DNA of 30,520 nt from CAYSPT01 sp964432985. Its GTDB lineage: Bacteria; Muiribacteriota; CAYSPT01. Under the pieces are notes generated by a model. It had not been told where the DNA came from. It ran no database searches and saw only the letters and a program-made list of their open reading frames with translations. This document shows positions 23,259 to 30,520 of the stretch, piece by piece. The stretch spans positions 1-30,520 of the forward strand of contig CAYSPT010000060.1 in assembly GCA_964432985.1 (NCBI GenBank). Direction: 5' to 3'. The position numbers were made by a program, and so were the translations under genes. How positions within the stretch are numbered: the first letter of the stretch is position 1; each line of letters starts with the position of its first letter.

Positions 23259-24305
23259 TTAATGCGTTTCTTCGTCGTGGGGGCGCCAGTACTTGTTTCC
23301 CGGATAGGCGTTCTGGTAGCTTTCGGTGGCCTCCACCATCTCGATGGTTATTCCCGCTTCCTCATCCACGGTAAACGCGGTGTGGGGATCCACCGGCAGA
23401 CCAACCACCAGTTCGATAAACTCGGGGCTGAGAGGTTTTATATCCACTTCAACGGTCGCTCCGGTTGGAGCGGCCACCGATGCACCGGCGGAGGGCTGCG
23501 CGGAGATTGCATGGTCTGTTTCAACGGTAATACCAGAGGTAATCCGGCTCGAGGCCTGGTAATCCACCGGCACTGAATCTTCGGCTGTCACTTCTACAGT
23601 CGTACCCCACAGTGCCGGATCCTGATGGACGAGAAAAAGACTCTGGAATGTAAACTCCCCGTACAACTCGTCGATCCACAGGATGGAAGCGGAGCGGGCG
23701 TCCACCACCTTGACCCGGACCACCGTCTCCTCCGAGACAAAATCGGCAAACACGTTCATCTCCTGCTCCAACACATCGCGGTTGCGGCTCTCAGTTGCAC
23801 CATAGCTCATGATCTTGAGCCAGACCAGGGCGTTGAAATCCAGGTCACGGGCGACCCGGCTGCTGATCGTCGGATTGATCAACCGGGAACGGGGCATGGA
23901 GTGGTCCACCAGGTATTTCTCCAGACGGTCCACTGAAATAAATCTGAAATCGGGAGCTTCGCCTGCCGCCGTGCTGAACGCTGCCGACAGTTTCTTCACC
24001 GCTGACGGGTCCAACAGATCATCCGTGCAGTCTTCTACCACGGTGATTGCCAGTCCGAAAGGCTCATCCCGCTCACCCAGGACAACCCGCAGCGCGTCGA
24101 GCAGTCCGAAGGCTATATCGTACCCGGCCCGCTCAGTAAACCGACCAGTTTCATCCGTGCTCAACTGCACCCACTCGTGCACCGGGCCGCACGCTGAGGA
24201 CGATACGGAACACAGAAAAGACAGGTACACCAGGATAGTGAGGAATAGCAGCAAACCGAAGTGATTCGACCTGTTTAGAAAATCAGTTCGTTGGTGGTAT
24301 CGCAT
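23259..24305 (-). CDS. Exported protein with CsgG/LpoB-like region, 348 aa
   Basis: The N terminus has a hydrophobic segment (about residues 17-33), then SSSACG. Cys39 could be lipidated but the lipobox is weak. The middle (about 85-215) has a pattern seen in CsgG/LpoB-like periplasmic lipoproteins: FRFISVDRLEKYL (about 120-132), then RDLDFNALVWLKIMSYG (153-169), then VVRVKVVDARSASILW (195-210). This recalls 'residue-variable strand, dAlv-G-i, vrlvDaxtGxilw'. The match is suggestive, not firm. The C-terminal half holds Ala/Thr/Val-rich beta-strand sequence of unknown kind. Its start overlaps the end of the giant protein gene by 23 bases, so the two are cotranslated and may be assembled together at the cell surface. 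Confidence 0.7.
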   Translation of the reverse strand: MRYHQRTDFLNRSNHFGLLLFLTILVYLSFLCSVSSSACGPVHEWVQLSTDETGRFTERAGYDIAFGLLDALRVVLGERDEPFGLAITVVEDCTDDLLDPSAVKKLSAAFSTAAGEAPDFRFISVDRLEKYLVDHSMPRSRLINPTISSRVARDLDFNALVWLKIMSYGATESRNRDVLEQEMNVFADFVSEETVVRVKVVDARSASILWIDELYGEFTFQSLFLVHQDPALWGTTVEVTAEDSVPVDYQASSRITSGITVETDHAISAQPSAGASVAAPTGATVEVDIKPLSPEFIELVVGLPVDPHTAFTVDEEAGITIEMVEATESYQNAYPGNKYWRPHDEETH

Positions 24306-27300
24306 CTGGTCTCGGGTAATTTTTCAAGTTTTCCAGTGAATACACCCGCACATTGGTGTTTATTACCTTGAGCGGAATCTTGATGGAACGGGCATTCCCA
24401 GCCCGGTCCCACACTTTCAGGGAAAGAATCTTGATGGCTTCATCCCCTTCCGGTGACGGGTGGTGATAGACCTGGTAAAAAGAGTACTCCTTCATCTCGG
24501 CGGCACTATCTTCCTGGTACAGGTGCAGCGTGTCCCAGTTATCAACATTGAAAAGTTCATCGGCTCCCGACAGGTTGATGTCGTAGTTTTTACCCGGACC
24601 TTCCGGCACGAACTCCTGGAAGGGACCGTCAACGTTATCTTCCGCTTTAAGCCTGAACGTAATCCGGGTATCTTCGGGCAAACCGAAGAACTTAACAGCT
24701 TCATTGGAGGAATAGTTCAGGACATTATCGACCACGTAATCGTTCGGTGGAGCTACGATGACTATTCCTTCATTCACCTCCGAAAATCTGAAGTCCACGA
24801 ACCAGTTGGCATGGGTGACCAATGAACCGGGTGTGATGGGCTCTTCGTCGTTCTGGTAATAGAGGTCCCAGATGAACCGTTCGTCATTCTCGGTCAGGGG
24901 AATGCCGTCCAGTGGAAACCGCCAGTAGTAGCCGCCAACGGCGCCCTTGATGAGGCACGCCATGGCAAACTGTCCTATGGACCCTGGCATGGAGGGTGCT
25001 ATGGAGTGCTCCGCCACCTCACCGGCAGCAGTAGTGACATCGCCCAGGGACCGGGGCCATGTCTCCCACTTCTCCTTTGAATTCGACTCCGCCGGATTTA
25101 TCCGTTCCTTCTCCACCAGCGCACCGCCGCTGTCCTGGACCCGGGCCACCTGGAAAATCTGGTGATCGTCAGCGATTACGAACACCGTCTCCCCATAAAC
25201 ATCCTCGATGGTGAAACATATCTCGGGTGGATCATTATCACGAATATTAATGGTGGTACTGATGTAGCTGTTCCCCTGGCAATCGGCATCAGCCGCAGCT
25301 TTGGACGTGTTCACTCCGAGGTCCCCCACGTTGTTGGCGTGAACGTAATCCGGTCCGTAATTGGTCTGCCCCTCACCCTGGGTCGCGGCGGAGCTCTCGT
25401 TGAGCAGCGCCGGCACGTTCTCGTACTGGTTTCCGCCCGTTTCCACCATCAAACCGTTTCCGCTGGCATCCACCGCAGTAGCGTACAATACGATGTTACC
25501 GGCCCGGCTGCCATCCGCGGCGGGTTCAGGTTCATCTCCCGGGGGACAGCCGCCGTCGGCGTTCATTCTCCACTGGTCGGCGGAAAAAACATAGGTAACA
25601 CTGACCGGAGAATGCATCATGGAGTCGTAATCCTCCGTCTTCACCAGTCCCGGACGCAGGTCGTCCATCAGCCTGGCGACTATGTTGCACCAACTCGATT
25701 CTTCGGTTTCGGACGGGAGGTCCCCCCAGATGAGATCCGCCGGCGCGGCCTCCCCCTGGTCGACTTCAGTACCGTTGGGGACGATGGTGTACAGGAGCCT
25801 GGCAGAAAGCTTCTTGTCGTCATCCCACAGCAGCCCGTTCATCCCGGCTGGAGATTCTTCATGGGCACCGGGAGCGGTGTACGGGTTGTTGTCCATGATG
25901 GTCAACGTTATGTCATTGCTGAAGAGATCACCGGAGGTAGCCCCTATTTCAGCGTTTTCAGTGCTCAGAGCCACCACCGGGGCGGTGATGTCATCGACCC
26001 GAACATCGAAGATCTTGTCGCAGAGCTTTATTCCCGGGTGAAGTGTCGGTGTAAACATCTGGGCAATCATTTTTGCCGCGCCGGCTGAACCCTCGGGCCA
26101 GCCCACAACTGCAGCGTTTACGACTTTTGTCAGTTCATCCTCTACACCCGCAGTGACTTTGAATTCCTTGACATCGGCAAAAAGCTCCACCTTGATACGG
26201 TAGCTGTTCATGGCATTGCCGTAACCAGCCATGCCGGTAATCGTCTCGTAGCAGTTTTCCGGACGCCCGAATGACGGTGTCGGGTACCAGTACAGCTGCT
26301 TCATTCCCTGCCCGGGAAGGTACTCGGGTTCGGTAGAAGGCGGATAAGGGGGAACGGTACCAAAGGGAGGATTCGTGTGCAGAGGGTTGTGGAAAAACAG
26401 GGCTATGTCGCTGAAATCAGGAACATACCGGCCAGTGGAACGGGCCGCGCCCGGCGCCTCCTCGTGAAACCGCAGGTCGATCTGCGGATCGTCATCCGGC
26501 TCGAAAATGTTCTTCATTTCATCAATGAAACCACCGCCGCACAGGCCGCCGATGTCCTTCGTGTCGAACGCAAACTCCATACCGGGTTCCAGGCCCGGGC
26601 AATCCGCCGGGGTGATGACGGAGTTGGTGCTCCACTTCCTGGCCATCACCAGGTTGGGAGCTTTCTTGTCCTCGGTGGAATCCGGAGCGGTCTCCCCCTC
26701 GGTCTCCAGCGTGTCCACGGTAAAGACTTCGCTTCCGTTGTAATAGCTCCACCGGTATGTCACGCTCCCGGGCACCACCCCGCTGAACTGGTCGTGGACT
26801 TCGGAGCGCAGGTCGTTGGCGTCCAGTACCTGTCCGCTGATGGGGTCCGTCTTCCCTTCGATGTAGTCCCGTATGGTCTTTTCGTCCACGTCCTTGAAAT
26901 ACTTGGTCGCCGCCACCGCCTGCATCTCCAGCTGCTGCTCCTCGTCAAGCTCGATGAAACCGGGAACGTCGGAATCGTGCGCCGAGGTTTTCCAGGCCGT
27001 GTCGTTGACCGGCACACCCGGCCGCTCCTCTTTGCGGGCGAAGAGCTGCAGCGCCGCCCAGGCCCCGTAATCGGGGATCTTGGCTCCCACGATGACCCGC
27101 CGGCGGGCGATGATGGGATACGACGACTCCGGTCCGACATAGTTCTCTTTGAACTGCGCCGGCGCCTTGCAGTAGTATCGGACAAACTCCGTGGTCGGGT
27201 CCATCTCGAACTGGTTCCCGGTGGCGATGATGTACGCCCGGTCCGCTTCCTGGCCCCCGTTGAGATCGATATACTCGTCGGGGTTGAGGATGAACCGGGG

Positions 27301-30066
27301 CATGACCCCGGCCATGCGGTAGTCGTAGACGTGGCAGCGGGCCTCCAGGCGCACTTCGTACACCCCGGCGTCCTTGAAGACGTAGCTGAACTCGTACCCG
27401 CCGTTTTGATGGTGCTCAGGGTGCGCTTCGGAGCCGTCCAGCGTGTGGGGCACGAAGAAGGCTTCGTGGTTGGGAAGCTCCGCTTCGTTGAGGGGATCGG
27501 GATAGATCTGCACCGGTGCGGGCAGGTTCTCTCCTTCTGTGGCGATCAGCCACACCGACCACTGGTACTCCCGGGTGTCGTGAGCCTTGGCGGTGGGCGT
27601 GCCGGGGGTGGTGAGGGTGTCTCCCAGGATATTGGACGACCACCCGCCGGTAACCCCGTTGGTGTTGGGATCGATATTGTTCTTTTCGTAGCGCCGCTGG
27701 TTCATGAAATTGTAGTGCAGCGGGTTCCAGTTCCAGTTCGGACTGCGGTAGGGAGGAGGCGTGCCGCCGATGTCTTCCACGTAGGGCAGCACGCACTCGT
27801 GGTTGACCCAGTCTGAGCTGTCGGACACGGTGTAGTCGTTGGCGGTGTTCTCGAACTGCCAGCGGGCTACGAAGGGCGGCGCGGCGTCCGCCGGGGCGCG
27901 CTCGCCGAAATCCTCAATCAGGATGACGTCGGTCCAGGGGCCGTAATGCTCAAACTTGCCCGGGGTGGTGTTCACCGGGGTGATATCGGCGATGCACTTA
28001 CCCTCGATGGGCGGGCTGGCGTCGTTCACCGTGGCCAGGTCGACATGGAGCGACTTGCTGAACTCGGTCTCCGCCAGCGGCCGGGGGTCCGGGACATCGG
28101 GGACGGGAATGTCGTCGTTGGGATCGTCCCGGTACGCCACTCCTTCCACCACCTGCGTCTCATTGTTGTAGTCGGTGCCCGGCGGGTTGTAGAACCCTTC
28201 TCCCCGGCGGGGGTATATCCACAGCTTCAGGTCCAGCGTACGCGTCATCTCCACCCGCTGCTCCTGGAGCAGCGGAATAGCGGAGGCACCCCATTCGCCG
28301 GACCAGTCGGTGATTCTCCAGTCGCCGGTGTTGGCGGTGATGAAATACAGGTTACCCAGCCCGTCCGCCGAGAGGTTGGTGTCCTCGTNNNNNNNNNNNN
28401 NNNNNNNNNNNNNNNNNNNNNNNNNNNNNNNNNNNNNNNNNNNNNNNNNNNNNNNNNNNNNNNNNNNNNNNNNNNNNNNNNNNNNNNNGTCCTCGTCGAT
28501 CTGCCTGATTTCCGTGCCGGTTCGGTAATACATGACCCCGCCCTTGCCGTCGAACTGGTCGCCCACAGTGAACTCGTCGGCGCTGGAGAGATAGACCCAG
28601 TCCTGTTCGATGGAGTAGGTGGCCAGCCCGATGTACTTGAGGTTGGTCCACCGCTCGTTGGCCTCGTCGTAGTTGCAGTCGACGTTAACCACGCTGGCCA
28701 GCTCGGGGGTGCTCATAATGGGCCGGATATCGAACGGCTCCCAATCGGCCGGGTACGATATGTCCCCCGTTTCACTGTCGTAGATCGGGTCTTTATACCG
28801 CAGAACGTTGTTGTCGTCGTAGGGCGAAAACAGGTACATCCTGTTGGACGGCCCCACCATGAGCTGGAACGGGTTCTTGGTGTAAGCCATGGGAGCGCCG
28901 AGCTGCCCCTGCTCACCGCTGGCGCACGGGTCGCCGCACTGCCTCAGGCTCCACTTCAGGTCCTTGACGATCCAGAGCGCCAGGTGCTGCATGAGGGTGT
29001 CGTCGCTGTACGAATCCCCTTTATCCCACCCGTAGAGATGGCCGAACACGTTGGTCAGCTGGAAGGCGGAGCGCAGCACCCGGACCGAGTCGTCAACCCC
29101 GCCTATCCGGTGGTTACGATGATGCCAGGTACCGTTGGGCAGCCACATGTCCAGCTCGATAGTCTGCCCCCAGGGCTCCGCCAGGCATCCCCCCTCAGCG
29201 CCACCGTCACCTTCGGAGGTCATTACGTAAGAGTGCGGGTAACACACCAGGGATTCGAACTCCTCGTCAGCCCCGAACTCGCCGTCGCGGTCCAGGTCGA
29301 GCTTGGCCATGGCGTCCTGGTTGTTGATGGCGTGGTTCACGTGATACCCATAATTGTGATTGATGCTGCCGTGCCAGCACCCCAGCCTGTCCAGCCCCGG
29401 CTCCCAGGTGTGGGCGTTGTCGCCGTCCACGGTCACCGGCCGGAAGAACAGTATGGGATAGAATATCCCCAAACCTCCCGATGGGTTATCGGTGGCCTGG
29501 GTGGGATCGAACCAGCAGAACTGCACGTCCCCGCCGGGGTATATCTCGTTGCCTTCGGTGGGATACTTGTTCTGGTGGTAGGTGGGCCAGTAGACGATAT
29601 TCGGGTTCAAACCGTCGGGCAGCGCATCAGGAGGGATATTGGCCACGTACGATTCCATGATTACCTGGCGGGTGAACCGCCGGCAGGCCTCCAGGGCCAG
29701 ACCGTCACGGAAACGGGGATCATCAGCGGGCTGGGTAATGACCGAGGGGATGGTGCTGTAATCTACCTTGTCGGCGATGTAGAGGTTCTCTTCCCGGTCC
29801 ACGGTGATGGAAAACGAATTGGGGTCGGACAACCGCGGGATGAGTCTGAAGCTGGGATTGTGGACCTCGTAGACATACCGCTCGTTTTCGGCATTGGGAG
29901 GATTGGGCCGGGGAGGATCCTGAATACGGACCACCATCACGTAGGTGTTGGCGTAGTTGAAATCGAGCTCCTGCACCTGCACCGTCATTCCCGGCCAGAG
30001 CAGCGATATCACCGCGACGCCTACAATCCATTTAAAACAGTTTCTGTATGCCATTGGATTCACCAT
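24283..30066 (-). CDS. Giant secreted protein, about 1,891 aa, unknown function; spans a gap
   Basis: A signal peptide is visible (residues about 1-28, core WIVGVAVISLLWPGM). The mature protein is rich in Trp, Tyr, Pro, Asp and Cys. Early segments look like beta-propeller or NHL-type strands (FSITVDREENLYIADK; FQLMVGPSNRMYLFSP; SADGLGNLYFITAN). A canonical EF-hand-type calcium loop DLDRDGEFGADE sits at about 257-268. Later parts show PKD/Ig-like signatures (YVFKDAGVYEVRLEAR; TAVDASGNG; NIRDNDPPE; VWDRAGNARS near the end). No enzyme domain is recognised. The N run at 28389-28488 has an 8-bp flank overlap, and collapsing it keeps the frame. The ATG at 30066 overlaps the stop of the upstream gene. 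A GTG at 30063 is an alternative start. Confidence 0.85.
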   Translation of the reverse strand: MVNPMAYRNCFKWIVGVAVISLLWPGMTVQVQELDFNYANTYVMVVRIQDPPRPNPPNAENERYVYEVHNPSFRLIPRLSDPNSFSITVDREENLYIADKVDYSTIPSVITQPADDPRFRDGLALEACRRFTRQVIMESYVANIPPDALPDGLNPNIVYWPTYHQNKYPTEGNEIYPGGDVQFCWFDPTQATDNPSGGLGIFYPILFFRPVTVDGDNAHTWEPGLDRLGCWHGSINHNYGYHVNHAINNQDAMAKLDLDRDGEFGADEEFESLVCYPHSYVMTSEGDGGAEGGCLAEPWGQTIELDMWLPNGTWHHRNHRIGGVDDSVRVLRSAFQLTNVFGHLYGWDKGDSYSDDTLMQHLALWIVKDLKWSLRQCGDPCASGEQGQLGAPMAYTKNPFQLMVGPSNRMYLFSPYDDNNVLRYKDPIYDSETGDISYPADWEPFDIRPIMSTPELASVVNVDCNYDEANERWTNLKYIGLATYSIEQDWVYLSSADEFTVGDQFDGKGGVMYYRTGTEIRQIDEDXXXXXXXXXXXXXXXXXXXXXXXXXXXXXXXXXXEDTNLSADGLGNLYFITANTGDWRITDWSGEWGASAIPLLQEQRVEMTRTLDLKLWIYPRRGEGFYNPPGTDYNNETQVVEGVAYRDDPNDDIPVPDVPDPRPLAETEFSKSLHVDLATVNDASPPIEGKCIADITPVNTTPGKFEHYGPWTDVILIEDFGERAPADAAPPFVARWQFENTANDYTVSDSSDWVNHECVLPYVEDIGGTPPPYRSPNWNWNPLHYNFMNQRRYEKNNIDPNTNGVTGGWSSNILGDTLTTPGTPTAKAHDTREYQWSVWLIATEGENLPAPVQIYPDPLNEAELPNHEAFFVPHTLDGSEAHPEHHQNGGYEFSYVFKDAGVYEVRLEARCHVYDYRMAGVMPRFILNPDEYIDLNGGQEADRAYIIATGNQFEMDPTTEFVRYYCKAPAQFKENYVGPESSYPIIARRRVIVGAKIPDYGAWAALQLFARKEERPGVPVNDTAWKTSAHDSDVPGFIELDEEQQLEMQAVAATKYFKDVDEKTIRDYIEGKTDPISGQVLDANDLRSEVHDQFSGVVPGSVTYRWSYYNGSEVFTVDTLETEGETAPDSTEDKKAPNLVMARKWSTNSVITPADCPGLEPGMEFAFDTKDIGGLCGGGFIDEMKNIFEPDDDPQIDLRFHEEAPGAARSTGRYVPDFSDIALFFHNPLHTNPPFGTVPPYPPSTEPEYLPGQGMKQLYWYPTPSFGRPENCYETITGMAGYGNAMNSYRIKVELFADVKEFKVTAGVEDELTKVVNAAVVGWPEGSAGAAKMIAQMFTPTLHPGIKLCDKIFDVRVDDITAPVVALSTENAEIGATSGDLFSNDITLTIMDNNPYTAPGAHEESPAGMNGLLWDDDKKLSARLLYTIVPNGTEVDQGEAAPADLIWGDLPSETEESSWCNIVARLMDDLRPGLVKTEDYDSMMHSPVSVTYVFSADQWRMNADGGCPPGDEPEPAADGSRAGNIVLYATAVDASGNGLMVETGGNQYENVPALLNESSAATQGEGQTNYGPDYVHANNVGDLGVNTSKAAADADCQGNSYISTTINIRDNDPPEICFTIEDVYGETVFVIADDHQIFQVARVQDSGGALVEKERINPAESNSKEKWETWPRSLGDVTTAAGEVAEHSIAPSMPGSIGQFAMACLIKGAVGGYYWRFPLDGIPLTENDERFIWDLYYQNDEEPITPGSLVTHANWFVDFRFSEVNEGIVIVAPPNDYVVDNVLNYSSNEAVKFFGLPEDTRITFRLKAEDNVDGPFQEFVPEGPGKNYDINLSGADELFNVDNWDTLHLYQEDSAAEMKEYSFYQVYHHPSPEGDEAIKILSLKVWDRAGNARSIKIPLKVINTNVRVYSLENLKNYPRPDAIPPTN
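28389..28488. other. Assembly gap (100 N) inside the giant protein gene
   Basis: GTCCTCGT ends the left flank (28381-28388) and begins the right flank (28489-28496). Deleting the Ns and one copy removes 108 bases, exactly 36 codons, and joins ...IRQIDED to TNLSADGLG... in frame. A chance 8-base match exactly at both edges is unlikely. Confidence 0.85.
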
Positions 30067-30518
30067 CCGAACCGGCTTTCCCGGTACTCCTTGAGGAGTT
30101 CCAGGGCCTTATCCATCTGTTTGCCGCTCACCTTGTACTTGACGAGCAGCCCGGTAATAACGTCCTCGGTGATATCGGTACCGCCTATGACGAACACGTC
30201 ATTGAGCAGCCTGGCGGTGCCGAAAGGTTTTAGATATTCATCTTTGTGCCTGAACCGTTTCGAGTACTCTGCGTAGAGATCGGGCGGTTTCAGCCACCCC
30301 TCGAACAGGGCTTCTTCGAACCGTTCGTAATCGTACTTCTCCTTGAAAATGTCCTTCCAGCTTGAGGGCTTTTCGCGGCGACCTTCCCTGATGACCGTGC
30401 TGTTGGCCACCACCGAAAGCCCCCGCTTCTTGGCCACAAGACGCAGCACCAGCTCGATATCGTCGATCACTAGTGTCCGGTTAAGAGTCGAACAATGATA
30501 GCTGTTTTCGACGATCAT
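30060..30518 (-). CDS. Unidentified protein, at least 152 aa, possibly cut by window edge
   Basis: The frame opens with an ATG two bases from the window end, so the true start may lie further upstream. The sequence is charged and mostly helical, with KDIFKEKYDYERFEEALFEGWLKPPDLYAEYSKRF in the middle and ITGLLVKYKVSGKQMDKALELLKEY near the end. No signal peptide or membrane helix is seen. I do not recognise a family. The stop overlaps the start region of the giant protein gene by a few bases, which points to translational coupling and a role in making, targeting or regulating that protein (inference). Confidence 0.7.
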   Translation of the reverse strand: MIVENSYHCSTLNRTLVIDDIELVLRLVAKKRGLSVVANSTVIREGRREKPSSWKDIFKEKYDYERFEEALFEGWLKPPDLYAEYSKRFRHKDEYLKPFGTARLLNDVFVIGGTDITEDVITGLLVKYKVSGKQMDKALELLKEYRESRFGW

Positions 30519-30520
30519 CC

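Noticed and set aside
29246..29262. GGATTCGAACTCC, similar to a tRNA T-arm
   Set aside because: It lies within the giant coding frame and no acceptor, D-arm or anticodon stem can be built around it.
24450..30276. Long plus-strand frames opposite the giant gene (for example 26377-27816 and 27946-30276)
   Set aside because: They are antisense shadows of a GC-rich coding strand, rich in Val/Gly/Arg/His, without ribosome-binding sites or domains.

Overview
The window looks like a scaffold from an uncultivated, free-living diderm bacterium, probably from a metagenome-assembled genome. The evidence is separate secD and secF genes, several Sec signal peptides, a predicted outer-membrane barrel ending in Phe, and three N runs of exactly 100 bases each. 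GC content is moderate. The phylum cannot be fixed from the sequence alone. No rRNA, tRNA, CRISPR array, complete insertion sequence or phage module was found.

Left part (1-5.1 kb). A small minus-strand operon (91-aa membrane protein, then a gene cut by the window edge) lies divergent from a plus-strand operon. The plus operon has a good sigma70-type promoter at 707-735 and encodes a 94-aa one-helix membrane protein, a HAMP-only membrane protein, a long HEAT-repeat protein, an exported protein and a small cysteine-rich protein. The minus operon has its own promoter and an early hairpin plus U-tract in its leader, which could be an attenuator.

Middle (5.1-15.6 kb, all minus strand). secD-secF are followed by a SAM methyltransferase. 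Upstream is a FIST-sensor/adenylate cyclase fusion that may be translated from a leaderless mRNA. Further upstream is the unit xerD-like recombinase > STAS protein > pcm > outer-membrane barrel. This unit has a promoter whose -35/-10 spacer is filled by a palindrome.

Right part (15.8-30.5 kb, all minus strand). A secreted multidomain clostripain-like (C11) peptidase carries PKD, dockerin-like, ASH and CFI-box-CTERM modules. Next come fmdB-like and rarA/mgsA-like genes, and then a three-gene unit: a 152-aa protein, a secreted protein of about 1,890 aa, and an exported protein with CsgG/LpoB-like features.

Two of the three N runs are probably not real missing sequence. Their flanks end and begin with the same 36 bp and the same 8 bp. 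Collapsing each overlap gives one continuous reading frame: 1,491 aa for the peptidase and 1,891 aa for the giant protein. The most unusual content is the set of large surface or exported proteins, the HAMP/HEAT membrane operon, and the regulatory palindromes between operons.
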